Part shown: positions 8,476 to 18,033 of the stretch, one piece after another
Layout: the number at the start of each line of letters is the position of its first letter
How positions within the stretch are numbered: position 1 is the stretch's first letter
DNA from: an uncultured Draconibacterium sp.
GTDB taxonomy: Bacteria > Bacteroidota > Bacteroidia > Bacteroidales > Prolixibacteraceae
Length of the DNA: 64,000 bases
Direction of reading: 5' to 3'
NCBI GenBank assembly: GCA_947492175.1
Contig: CANLMQ010000023.1
Location: forward strand, 28,844-92,843
Notes under the pieces: model-generated
Databases searched by the model: none
Told to the model about the DNA's origin: nothing
Seen by the model: only the letters and a program-made list of their open reading frames with translations
Position numbers and translations under genes: made by a program

Positions 8476-11400
8476 TTAGAATTTCAGTTTTGCCAAATCT
8501 TTGGGATTGTCACCACTTGAAATTGCTTTCATCCGGAAAGAGTACGAATAAGCTTTTTTAGTTAAGCGGTACTCGTCGTGAGTCCAGTTACCCCAGCTGT
8601 TATCGCCTCCAACTCCCATTTGTTTATAGTCGATGTTTACCGAAGTAAGGTCGCGAGGTTTTACATCTGTTGTGTGTCGGTTTTTAGCTCCAGTCTCCGG
8701 ACGTATTATACCATCGGTTTTTTCCATGCTTTCAAAATCTTCCATAATGTTATGGTGAGCACTTACTTCCAGTAATGGCATTCCACAGAAGAGCAATCCT
8801 TTGCCTGAATTATCAGTGATAGTCAACCAGCGAACATCAGTTTTGTTGCCATTTTCCTGTGGTCGCAGATAAGCCCAGTACTGATCGGCAACACTGCCGC
8901 TGTACGTGCCAACAAATGCTCCTGTTTTTCTGTCCTGGTACGATTCCTGCGGGCCACGTCCAAGCCAGCTCATTTGGTCGAATTTGCGTGGCATTACCAG
9001 GTTCATTCCCATTCGTACAATTTCAGGAAGTTCGTCGGCAGTCATTTTAAAGTTGTTTTTAATCACAATATCGCCCGAGCCGTAAACCATGTAGTTTGAT
9101 TCGTGTTTTGCAATAACATGATCGTTGTCGTCAGTTAAATCGAACTTGAAGGTTACTTCTTTCCAGTTTTTACCTTTTTCTCCAACAGAGGCATGAGTTA
9201 ACTTTCTGTTTTCGCCGGCTTTTCTCCAAACTCTTGAGCGTTTATGCAGACCATTTCCAAAGTCATTGTCAATTGGTGCACGCCAGAAATTAGGTATTGG
9301 GCCACTGGTAAGCATTTCGGTGTCTTTCTTTTTAAAGCTTGAAATAACTCCGGCTTTTTTATCGAAAGTGATTGAGAAATCTTTTCCTGAAATGGTTGCT
9401 GTGGCATCGTTCTCGTTTAACTCCAACGCCTCAAATTGGGCTTTGTTTGCTTTTGGTGCAGCTTTATAAACCGGTAGTTCAAATTGTTCTTTTGCCATAA
9501 TCGAACCCGCTTCCACAAGACTCCACTTGTCTTTTAGACTTGCTTTTATGGTTAAGAAGTATTCAACTCCCGGTTCTGGTTTAATTGTGTAGCCGATGTT
9601 TACTTTTTTCGATTCACCTGCTGCCAGATCAAGGTTTTCCAGTTTGCCATTGTCCACAATTTTTCCATCGCCTGTTACTTCCCAATCAAAATTAAAGTGT
9701 GAAAGATTTAAGAACGCATATTTATTTTTAATTGAAATTGTACCTGATTTGAGATTAACCGCATCGAAACCAATGTATTGGTATACTTTCTTTACTTCTA
9801 AAAGATGTGGTTTTACCGCGCGGTCGGGATCAACCAATCCGTTGTTACAGAAGTTTCCGTCAGAAGGAACAGTATCGGGGCCAAAGTCGCCACCATATGC
9901 CCAGTATTCTTCACCTTTGTCGTTGGTTGTTAATAATCCCTGGTCAACCCAGTCCCAAATAAAACCTCCTTGTAATACATCGTACTTTTCTATTAAATCC
10001 CAGTAATCTTGCAAGTTGCCAACGCTGTTTCCCATGGCATGTGCGTATTCGCACTGAATTAATGGCATATCAGCTTTTTCTTTGGCAAACTTTTCCATGG
10101 CTTCCATTCGCATGTACATGGGGCAGTTAATATCGGTATTTCCTACGCCGTGGGCTTGTTCGTGCTGAACAGGTCGGCTATTGTCAACAGATTTCAAATA
10201 ATCGTAAGTGGCCTCAAAGTTGGGACCGTTTCCGGATTCATTACCCAGCGACCAGATGATAACGCAGGGTTGGTTTTTGTCGCGTTGGTACATGTTGCGT
10301 GTGCGATACATATGTGCTTCTTTCCAGTCTTCGTTTTTAGCCAACGTTTCCGGGCCATAGCCCATTCCGTGCGTTTCAATGTTTGCTTCATTAACAATGT
10401 ATAAACCATATTTATTACAGAGTTCGTACCACAATTCAGGTTGGGGATAGTGCGATGTGCGAACTGCGTTCAGGTTATTTTCTTTCATGGTTTTTATATC
10501 CAGAAGCATAGTTTCCTTATCCTGAACATGGCCGGTTTTATCGTTGTGTTCGTGTAGATTGGCTCCTTTTAGGTAAATATATTTTCCGTTTACGCGAAGG
10601 GTGGCATCAATGATTTCAATTTTTCTGAAACCTACATCTTGTTTTATCACTTCAATAACTCCATCGGCATTTTTTAAGGTGATAATCAGTTCGTAAAGAT
10701 TCGGGATTTCGGCCGACCATTGTTTTACATTTGGAATTTCGGCAGAAAACTGCACTGCTTGTTCTGAGGTTGTTTCTGCGAATTCTTTTACAATAGTACC
10801 GTTTTCAGAAAGGGTGGCTTCAACGGTTAGTTCAGCATTGTTGCTTAAATCAATAGCCAAATCAAAAACGCCATTGGTGTAAGTTCTGTCTAAAGTAGAA
10901 CCTATTCTAAAATCTTTTACCGCTTGTTTGTTGCGGGCTTTTAAATATACATCGCGGGTAATACCACTCATTCTCCAAAAATCCTGATCTTCCATATAGG
11001 AAGCATCGCTCCATCGGAAAATTTCCACGGCCATTGTGTTTACGCCGCTTTTTAAATAGTTTGTGATGTTAAATTCTGCCGGAGTTTTACTGTCCTCGCT
11101 GTAGCCTACAAATTGTTCGTTTATCCATAGATTCATGCACGAGCTAACTGCTCCAAAATGAATTATAATATCATCTCCGGCCCATTCGGAAGGAACTTCG
11201 AAAGTTCTTTTGTACGAACCAACCGGGTTGTAGTGTTCCTGAATTAACGGTGGCGTTTTGGCATGAGGATATTTTACGTTGGTGTAAATGGGGTAGTCGA
11301 AACCAGACATTTCCCAGTTTGCGGGAACCTGGATTTTATCCCACTCGCGTGTGTCAAAATCGTTTTTGAAAAACCAGAATGGGCGTTCCGACGGATTTTG

Positions 11401-11670
11401 AGCCAGATGAAACTGCCATGTTCCGTTTAACGATTTTAAAAGTGGAGATTGCCATTTATCCTCGGTTCTGGCTTGCTCGGTTGTGGCAAAAGGAATAAAA
11501 TACGCGTGAGCAGCTTCTTTGTTCACCTGGAAAATTGTTGGATCTTCCCACGGCTTGGGATTTGGTTCCTCGAAAGGAACATTTGAATAATCTTTGTAAC
11601 GGTTACATGACACCAATACTAACAGGCTTATTGTTAGTAGGGCAAGAATGTAGTTCGTTTGTTTCTTCAT
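8476..11670 (-). CDS. Exported GH2 beta-galactosidase (LacZ-like lipoprotein)
   Basis: A 1064-residue GH2 enzyme with a lipoprotein signal (lipobox LVLVSC, Cys22), so probably anchored facing the periplasm or cell surface. Domain order is sugar-binding beta-sandwich (about 60-240), Ig-like (245-355), TIM barrel (355-650), an Ig-like domain and a large beta-sandwich small-chain domain (770-1050). The acid/base is Glu478 in WSLGNESG and the nucleophile is Glu541 in QCEYAHAMGNS. The full architecture is that of long LacZ-type beta-galactosidases. It stands alone between terminators, with no SusC/SusD pair. Activity on other beta-galactosides or related sugars cannot be excluded. Confidence 0.92.
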   Translation of the reverse strand: MKKQTNYILALLTISLLVLVSCNRYKDYSNVPFEEPNPKPWEDPTIFQVNKEAAHAYFIPFATTEQARTEDKWQSPLLKSLNGTWQFHLAQNPSERPFWFFKNDFDTREWDKIQVPANWEMSGFDYPIYTNVKYPHAKTPPLIQEHYNPVGSYKRTFEVPSEWAGDDIIIHFGAVSSCMNLWINEQFVGYSEDSKTPAEFNITNYLKSGVNTMAVEIFRWSDASYMEDQDFWRMSGITRDVYLKARNKQAVKDFRIGSTLDRTYTNGVFDLAIDLSNNAELTVEATLSENGTIVKEFAETTSEQAVQFSAEIPNVKQWSAEIPNLYELIITLKNADGVIEVIKQDVGFRKIEIIDATLRVNGKYIYLKGANLHEHNDKTGHVQDKETMLLDIKTMKENNLNAVRTSHYPQPELWYELCNKYGLYIVNEANIETHGMGYGPETLAKNEDWKEAHMYRTRNMYQRDKNQPCVIIWSLGNESGNGPNFEATYDYLKSVDNSRPVQHEQAHGVGNTDINCPMYMRMEAMEKFAKEKADMPLIQCEYAHAMGNSVGNLQDYWDLIEKYDVLQGGFIWDWVDQGLLTTNDKGEEYWAYGGDFGPDTVPSDGNFCNNGLVDPDRAVKPHLLEVKKVYQYIGFDAVNLKSGTISIKNKYAFLNLSHFNFDWEVTGDGKIVDNGKLENLDLAAGESKKVNIGYTIKPEPGVEYFLTIKASLKDKWSLVEAGSIMAKEQFELPVYKAAPKANKAQFEALELNENDATATISGKDFSITFDKKAGVISSFKKKDTEMLTSGPIPNFWRAPIDNDFGNGLHKRSRVWRKAGENRKLTHASVGEKGKNWKEVTFKFDLTDDNDHVIAKHESNYMVYGSGDIVIKNNFKMTADELPEIVRMGMNLVMPRKFDQMSWLGRGPQESYQDRKTGAFVGTYSGSVADQYWAYLRPQENGNKTDVRWLTITDNSGKGLLFCGMPLLEVSAHHNIMEDFESMEKTDGIIRPETGAKNRHTTDVKPRDLTSVNIDYKQMGVGGDNSWGNWTHDEYRLTKKAYSYSFRMKAISSGDNPKDLAKLKF

Positions 11671-11924
11671 GGTATTTAATTATTAGTTTATTCTTCGAAA
11701 CGCATGTTAAAGATAAAATTTACCCCTAATATGATCAGGCCTTATTTTCATCAAAAGGACAATACTTTCTCATCAAGCCAGAGAAATATATCATCGTAAT
11801 AATGATTCAATAAGTATTCTGATGTCATATACAAACCTCTTTAGGCTTGCATTACAAAATACAGTTCCAAGTAAGTGTTTGGCAGGAGTTAATATATTTA
11901 GACAATTATTTCAGTAGGTAATTT

Positions 11925-13220
11925 CTAACTGAAAAGTTTTGCTACTTTTTCTTTTACTTCTTCTTCGTTTGGGTTGATATCGAAAATAATTTCAGGTTTT
12001 AGATAAAACAACTCATTTTCGTTTTTAAATTTTTCTTCGCCACCACCTGTTATATTTAGCATGATTAAATCATCCTTTTTGACAGTGCCATTTTCTACAG
12101 ATTCAATTAAAGTTGCAGTTGCAACAGCCGAGGCAGGGTGAATATCATTGCCTTCCAGTTCCAAAAACAGTTTGCCCGCTTCGGCAGCTTGTTCGTTGCT
12201 TGCTAAAAGCACAGCACCACCAGCATCTTTCATCGCATCGTATAATCCGCCTGCAATGGGGTAAGGTGGTTTACGGTTCGATAAAACTTTTGCAACAATT
12301 TCTTCCACTTGATCGCGGGCAAGTTGGTCGTCGAGCGGAAGCATGGCACGCGAATCCACTTTCCATGCATCATGGATGGGTGTGAAAGGAGTATTTTGCG
12401 AAACCATTAATTTCATTTTTGTGGCTCCAAAACGACCGTCATCAATTAAACGAAGATTGGCTTCCCATGCAGCAATAGCTCCGGTTCCACTTCCTACAGC
12501 TTGAAAATAATAATCAGGAATTTGCCCGATTGTAGTGGTTGCCGATAGCATGGTTGTTGCCATTCCATCGCGGCGTGCAACATTTTTTGCTCCACCTTCA
12601 GCAATAAAACCGTCCATGGCTGCTACAATATTCGACAGATGTATTGCATCAAAATAATCGCTTCCCGATTTGCTGCAAATAAGTTTTACGCAGTCGTTTA
12701 GCGGTGCATCAAACCAAAGTGCACTCAGGTTATCTTCCGGCACACAAATAATAAGTGGAATGTTGTTTTCAGAACAAACTTTAGCAAAGGCACGTGAAGT
12801 ATTTCCGGCAGATGCTACCACTAAAACCTGATTCATTCCGTTAGTCATTCTACCGCACACTGAGTAAGCTTCAGTTTCTTTAAACGATGCAGTTTGCATG
12901 TTTGTGCCCTTTTCGGGCCAGTATCCGCTAAATGTTATCCAAAGATTTTCAAGACCAAGTTTTTGGGCCAAACCTTTACTTTTGTAGGTTACAGGCGCCG
13001 AAGAACCTTCTAAAGTTCTGCCAATTGGCAGCCAGTCGGCAAATTTGTACAATCCCCACGAATCGTCTTTTACATCAATTTGTTTTTTTTCGTAAATAGC
13101 CCTGATTAAGGTAGGTGCAGTTTCTCCGGGAGCATCCAGAGTCCAGCCTGCGTCTTCGAATTCCTTTCCGGTTTTAAACGATTTTAGGATGTATTTTGTG
13201 GGTGAAAAATCTTTGCTCAT
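11925..13220 (-). CDS. Cysteate synthase (PLP enzyme, threonine-synthase fold)
   Basis: A 431-residue PLP enzyme of fold type II. Lys114 in QTASFKETEAY is the expected Schiff-base lysine, and VASAGNTSRAF is the phosphate/substrate loop. The sequence resembles threonine synthase but follows the cysteate synthase type known from methanogens (coenzyme M route) and Bacteroidetes, notably in EKGTNMQTASFK and ITGGGEEKF. Cysteate synthase makes L-cysteate from O-phosphoserine and sulfite. In Bacteroidetes cysteate feeds capnine/sulfonolipid synthesis. No acyltransferase partner is nearby. A true threonine synthase is the main alternative. Confidence 0.75.
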   Translation of the reverse strand: MSKDFSPTKYILKSFKTGKEFEDAGWTLDAPGETAPTLIRAIYEKKQIDVKDDSWGLYKFADWLPIGRTLEGSSAPVTYKSKGLAQKLGLENLWITFSGYWPEKGTNMQTASFKETEAYSVCGRMTNGMNQVLVVASAGNTSRAFAKVCSENNIPLIICVPEDNLSALWFDAPLNDCVKLICSKSGSDYFDAIHLSNIVAAMDGFIAEGGAKNVARRDGMATTMLSATTTIGQIPDYYFQAVGSGTGAIAAWEANLRLIDDGRFGATKMKLMVSQNTPFTPIHDAWKVDSRAMLPLDDQLARDQVEEIVAKVLSNRKPPYPIAGGLYDAMKDAGGAVLLASNEQAAEAGKLFLELEGNDIHPASAVATATLIESVENGTVKKDDLIMLNITGGGEEKFKNENELFYLKPEIIFDINPNEEEVKEKVAKLFS

Positions 13221-13387
13221 TGTACCTCAAATTTTATTGAAGGACAAATGTAGAAAATGAGAGCAGAAAACAAGAGAAAAAATTCCAAATCTGAAGTTTT
13301 AAATAATAATTTCTTTGTTCCTCCTCGATTTTCTTCTGATTGAGTATGGTTTGGTTATCAGGCTTTTAAAAAATGGAGCTGAATTAA

Positions 13388-15757
13388 TTAATTTCGTGTT
13401 ACAACTTCTTCAATAATATCTGTATTTATTTCGTAGGCCGAAAGATCGCTAAAATCAACTTCAACACGAATTGCATGCAATCCTGAAGCTCCTTTTAAGT
13501 CTTCAAGTTCCAGTTCTTCTACTTTGTTTGTGAGATAACCCTGCGAAATCATATAATCAATGTATTTTTTGTATTCGTGAATTTCGTCGGCATGCGAATA
13601 GATGATAGCAATTTTTCCTACTTGTGTTATCCGTTCGTTGGTGCCTTTTATGTGGGCTTTATCAATACGTTTTTTAGTTATTTCGTATCGTATATTGTAA
13701 GCTCCGGCAACATCAAATTTTTTTTCATCCTGCCGGAATGCAATACTTAAAGGATTTGAATGCACCAGTATAAGCTGGGTTATGTCTAATTTTATGGGTA
13801 ATTGTGGTTGTAATTCCTGTATTTTGCGTGCAATTTTTACCTGTACCAAAAGCTGCCATAAACGAATATTTTTTAAATACACATCGCTGTATTTCAAGTT
13901 TTGTACTAGTGATTGCCCGATGTAGCCGTTGTATTCCACTCCATCGGTATGGTATTTTTCGAAATAATGAGGGAAAACATCCTGGGCTTTAAGTTGTTCG
14001 CTATCAATAATCTCGCTTACTTTATCATTGATCAACGTAAGGCTGTTTTCAAAATCTTTTCTTTTTCTGTAAAGCACGTGCAACTCGGGGTCGAGCTTGC
14101 TCATATAATTGTTTACAGGTTCTTGCATTTCTTCATGCCTTTCTTTTAAAAGCAACAAAACCGGGTCGATATCTTTTTTCAGGAAATCAAGTATAACAAC
14201 TTCGTCGCCGGCTTTTAATCCAGTTTTTACGGTTTTAATGTGTTGTCTTATTTTAAAACTCAAATCATCGAGCAAAGGCATTTCTTTTACCTGCATGCCA
14301 TATTCCAGAATTTCCCAGGCATGTTCCAGTTGTTCGGTTAAATCAGACTGAATGGCATTGTTTCTTTCAATGGAAGAAGCTCTTACATCTGATGCCCCGT
14401 AAATGGGTACAACTTCTGAAAAAATAATGGGTTCAATACCATTTGATTCATCGTCGGTATTTTCTGCAAGCAGATTTGCAGCTGCTTGCCAGAAACGCCA
14501 TTCAACAGTGGGGTGAATAGCTGTAAACTCTTCCTGTATTATTCCACGAACACGATCCTTCCATTCCTGCATTGAACGTTTAAGCGCAAGTGCAAAAATC
14601 GGGAATAAATCGTGCAGGCGTTTCAGTTGAATCATGTTTAAGCCGCCCGGATGGTTGCAGCCAAATTCGAGCATTCCAACTATCTCATCTTCCAGGGTAA
14701 GTGGAACAATTGCATGACTTCGAATTCCTTTTTTTAGAAAAGCTTCAACAACAACATCCTTTTCAATTTCCCGGAAATCATCGGTTAATTGAATTTGTTT
14801 TTTCATAAAAGCCTTTTCGTAGATAGTGCCGGCATATTGAGTACAGTTCAATTCTGTTTGAGGAATTATGGTTTTCCAGATAATATTTTTATTCAGAATT
14901 GTTTCGAATCTATTATAGGCGGCTATTCCAAATTCAACATTTGGATTATCGAACAATGCACGAACTTTTTCTTTTATTCGCAAAAAACCTTCATCAGATA
15001 GAATGGTATTTTTATCGAGTAAATCGGATTTTAGTTGCGATAAAACATAATCGTGCGTGACATCGATGTAATTAAATTGTACAAAACCTGAAAACTCAAA
15101 CTGGTTGAGAGGAATTTTCCGCAACCAGAATTTGATGTTGCCCGAATTGTCGAAAAGCTCTTTAATTTCTTCTTGGCAAAGTGTTTTAGATTTTTTGCCT
15201 GGTTTAACTTTCAGGTATTTTAGATTGAATCTTTTTTTGAAAAATCTTACAGAGTTATCGTTTTTGTCGATTAACTTAAAGGTGAAAGGTAAATCGTCGC
15301 TAATATGTATGTTGTAAATCTTTTCGAAAATAAACAGATACGCCTGGTATAACATGGAAGCATGCATCTTTTCAGGACCTATTTCATCAGCTAATTCAAG
15401 ACTCCGGTGTTCTGCTGCAATAGTTTTGTTGTAACGTTCAGTTGCAAAAAACGGATCGGTGCTAAACGGTGAAAATGCAGCAGAAACATCAATATCTTCG
15501 TTCATTGGGTTGAAAACGAATGACATTAATTGGCTAAGCAGTTCCTTGTTTTCGTTTAATATTGATTTGTTGGGAAGTGGTTTTTTTAGCCAGGGCGACT
15601 GTTCAAGCTTTTCCAGAAAACCTTCAGCCATTACTTTCATGGGGTGGTTATTTGAACGGCTGATTTTATTTAACTTGTCAATTAAATACTCAAAACTTAA
15701 AGTGGTTTTAACCGGCAGTTTACTGAGGCTTTCATTTATACATCTGCTTTCTTCCAT
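13388..15757 (-). CDS. Large GAF-domain protein of unknown function
   Basis: A 789-residue soluble protein. A GAF-like region is recognisable at about residues 300-420 (GTIYEKAFMKKQIQL, IRSHAIVPL, EIVGMLEFG). The flanking N-terminal 290 and C-terminal 370 residues have no motif I recognise; the C-terminal part contains long amphipathic helices and no HisKA, GGDEF or HTH signature. It has no signal peptide. The ATG at 15757 is chosen over an in-frame ATG at 15829, whose 24 extra residues look non-coding. A cytosolic ligand-sensing role is only an inference from the GAF fold. The gene is monocistronic. Confidence 0.7.
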   Translation of the reverse strand: MEESRCINESLSKLPVKTTLSFEYLIDKLNKISRSNNHPMKVMAEGFLEKLEQSPWLKKPLPNKSILNENKELLSQLMSFVFNPMNEDIDVSAAFSPFSTDPFFATERYNKTIAAEHRSLELADEIGPEKMHASMLYQAYLFIFEKIYNIHISDDLPFTFKLIDKNDNSVRFFKKRFNLKYLKVKPGKKSKTLCQEEIKELFDNSGNIKFWLRKIPLNQFEFSGFVQFNYIDVTHDYVLSQLKSDLLDKNTILSDEGFLRIKEKVRALFDNPNVEFGIAAYNRFETILNKNIIWKTIIPQTELNCTQYAGTIYEKAFMKKQIQLTDDFREIEKDVVVEAFLKKGIRSHAIVPLTLEDEIVGMLEFGCNHPGGLNMIQLKRLHDLFPIFALALKRSMQEWKDRVRGIIQEEFTAIHPTVEWRFWQAAANLLAENTDDESNGIEPIIFSEVVPIYGASDVRASSIERNNAIQSDLTEQLEHAWEILEYGMQVKEMPLLDDLSFKIRQHIKTVKTGLKAGDEVVILDFLKKDIDPVLLLLKERHEEMQEPVNNYMSKLDPELHVLYRKRKDFENSLTLINDKVSEIIDSEQLKAQDVFPHYFEKYHTDGVEYNGYIGQSLVQNLKYSDVYLKNIRLWQLLVQVKIARKIQELQPQLPIKLDITQLILVHSNPLSIAFRQDEKKFDVAGAYNIRYEITKKRIDKAHIKGTNERITQVGKIAIIYSHADEIHEYKKYIDYMISQGYLTNKVEELELEDLKGASGLHAIRVEVDFSDLSAYEINTDIIEEVVTRN

Positions 15758-16092
15758 TGTTTTTAGTTCTTGCGAATAAACTATATACCAAAAAATTTTA
15801 CTTTTTGTTACATGTGTCTTCAATAACATGATCTTATTACAGAATGTTTTACGAAGATTTTGAAAGATAAAATAAAAAAATAATGAGCTAACTAATCGGA
15901 AGAATTTTGTTCAGAAAAATTAACATGGATATTATTATTTCAAATAGAATTATTGAGCAGAAAAAGCAGGATTAAGAATAAGTTTGAACGTGATAAAACG
16001 GAGCTGTCAAGATATATTTAATAATAAAAAAAAGCCACCTGTTTAATTACAGATGGCTTTAAAAAAGTTTGACTTTTATTTTGAATTATGAG
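15758..16092. other. Intergenic region between GAF gene and PNGase F gene
   Basis: AT-rich spacer. The only clear element is the terminator at 16031-16060. The part next to 15757 presumably holds the promoter of the GAF gene, but no convincing TANNTTTG box with a partner was picked out. Confidence 0.4.
16031..16060 (-). terminator. Terminator of the transglutaminase/PNGase F operon
   Basis: AAAGCCACCTGT and ACAGATGGCTTT form a 12-bp stem with one mismatch. On the minus strand it is followed by eight T, about 33 bp past the stop at 16093. Confidence 0.9.
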
Positions 16093-18018
16093 TTAATTCC
16101 TTGATCTTTTTCGGGAAACCTTATTGAATCTTCGATTCATTTTGTGTTCGTCATTTACGTATATTTCCATTACATAACGACCATCTTCCAAATGCTTTAA
16201 ATCAAGCCCGGTTTGGGCATCTTTTACTTTGGTGAATTCGTGTGTTTCAATGTATTCTCCGTCTTTCGTAATTCGTATTTTTAGTGTTGAGGGTTTGTTT
16301 GTGGTTGTGTATACCGTAGCGTAATCTTTTACCATTCGCGGATAAATATTTACCGAAAGGTGGGCTATTGAGGTATCAACCTTGGTTTCATTGTCAGCAC
16401 GGAAACCATAAAACTGCCCGTTGCCACAATCGCTTTCAAAAAGATGAATTAAGTTTCCATCCAGATCTTTTAAACGGAGTCTTCCGTAACCTGCATCGGC
16501 TAAAAACCAAAATTCCAATCCTTCTCCGGCTGTATCAACCAGGTTTAAAAAGTAATTCCCTTCAGCCAGTTCCAGCGTATCAAGATAAGTTGTTGCCGAA
16601 TCCAACATTTCCGGTGTTTTAGAATATACAGTATCGTAATTGCTGCTAACAATATGAATCCAGTTGTCTTCCGGCTTGTTGTTGGTCATAAACTCAACCA
16701 CAAATTTCGATGGAATAGTTGGGATATCATAAAACTCGGAAGTCATACTATTGTCACCGTCCCATTCGTCTTCTTTCCCGTTAGGTTCTTCCAGTATAAC
16801 AGAAAATGTATTGATTCCATCGTTGGCAAGAATTTCGCCCGGAAGCGTAATTAATGCCGCTTCGTAAAATCCGAGATTACCTTTCCATTTGTAAGTTTTC
16901 TCTTCGAAACCAACTGTTTTATAAACGATGTTAAGTTTCTTCAGATCACGTTTCCCCAGGTTTCTGATCTTGATAATCGGGCTAAAACCTGTTGGATTAA
17001 AACGGTTGTAGTTGTCTTTTTTATTGGGAGCGATAATTTCCTCGATGGCAACATCGTTTGTGTTGTTTGGTTCAGCAAACTGGAAGAAATAGGAAGAGAT
17101 TTGTTCCCTTGGCTGCTTTATATCATTCGCAGTAAATGGTTCCATGTCTAAGTCCAGTGTGTGCTTTAATTTTGAAAGAGGTATGTCTACAACATCAGGC
17201 TCTTGCAGATCTCCGGGACACCAATATCCACGATCGAAAATCCAGGTACCTCCCTGCGGATAAAGCGGATTGTTTCCACAGTCCTTCCACATGTCGCGAT
17301 GATCAACTATTTCGTTATCGAATTTAAGTTCGCGCCAGCGACTGCAAAACTCGCTACAGCCACTTGGACGGTCCATTCCGTGCCCGGTGTGCTGAATGCG
17401 GAATCGCCCAAAAGCTGCTTTCTCCGAACGTTCAATTCCAATTGGTGCAAGTTGCTTTTCAATATCATTCTCTGGATTTCCATATTCGAAATTTCCTGTC
17501 CACATTTTATCAACTGAAATAAAATCAGCAACCTGCGGGCCGTAAAGAATGTCGAAATCAAGGGTTAAATCCCAACCCAAATCAGGATTTTCGTATCCTG
17601 AATGAATGTATTCAATTTCAACACTATCGCGCAAGAAGGCTTGAAAATCGGTTACATCGATGCTCCAGGTGTAGCTCCAGTCTTCTTTAAAGTTACTTCC
17701 GTAAGGTGTTAGCATCCGGCCAATTTCAAAGTCAATATTTTTGCCGTTAATGCCGCCTTTACGAAGTATTTTCACACGGTCCATGTAATCCCAGTGTGCA
17801 ATGGCACGATCTTCGGGATAAGCCAATGTGAGGTTCATAACAATCCTGCGTATTTCCTTGCTTTCAGAAGGAAATACTCCCCACTGCTTAAAGCTTTTTA
17901 CACCTTCTGCCGGATTGGTATTAATGAGTACCTTGTCGTGGGTTTTAACGTTGGTTGTCTGTGCTGTAACTGCATTCACAGCAATCATTAAAGTCAATAA
18001 AAAAATAATCTTTCGCAT
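16093..18018 (-). CDS. Secreted PNGase F-like peptide:N-glycanase
   Basis: A 641-residue protein with a cleavable signal peptide (cut after about VTAQ, residue 20). Residues about 40-330 match the two-domain fold of peptide-N4-(N-acetyl-glucosaminyl)asparagine amidase F, which removes whole N-glycans from glycoproteins. Landmarks shared with PNGase F are HWDYMDRV (Asp77, the D60 equivalent), GRMLTPYG, DFDILYG, the GCSEFC loop (Glu223, the E206 equivalent) and RGYWCPGD. The E118 equivalent is not evident. The C-terminal 300 residues add beta-rich modules ending in a basic tail. It follows the transglutaminase gene by 15 bp and is probably translated from the same message. Confidence 0.85.
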   Translation of the reverse strand: MRKIIFLLTLMIAVNAVTAQTTNVKTHDKVLINTNPAEGVKSFKQWGVFPSESKEIRRIVMNLTLAYPEDRAIAHWDYMDRVKILRKGGINGKNIDFEIGRMLTPYGSNFKEDWSYTWSIDVTDFQAFLRDSVEIEYIHSGYENPDLGWDLTLDFDILYGPQVADFISVDKMWTGNFEYGNPENDIEKQLAPIGIERSEKAAFGRFRIQHTGHGMDRPSGCSEFCSRWRELKFDNEIVDHRDMWKDCGNNPLYPQGGTWIFDRGYWCPGDLQEPDVVDIPLSKLKHTLDLDMEPFTANDIKQPREQISSYFFQFAEPNNTNDVAIEEIIAPNKKDNYNRFNPTGFSPIIKIRNLGKRDLKKLNIVYKTVGFEEKTYKWKGNLGFYEAALITLPGEILANDGINTFSVILEEPNGKEDEWDGDNSMTSEFYDIPTIPSKFVVEFMTNNKPEDNWIHIVSSNYDTVYSKTPEMLDSATTYLDTLELAEGNYFLNLVDTAGEGLEFWFLADAGYGRLRLKDLDGNLIHLFESDCGNGQFYGFRADNETKVDTSIAHLSVNIYPRMVKDYATVYTTTNKPSTLKIRITKDGEYIETHEFTKVKDAQTGLDLKHLEDGRYVMEIYVNDEHKMNRRFNKVSRKRSRN

Positions 18019-18033
18019 AGTACGTTTTCTGAA

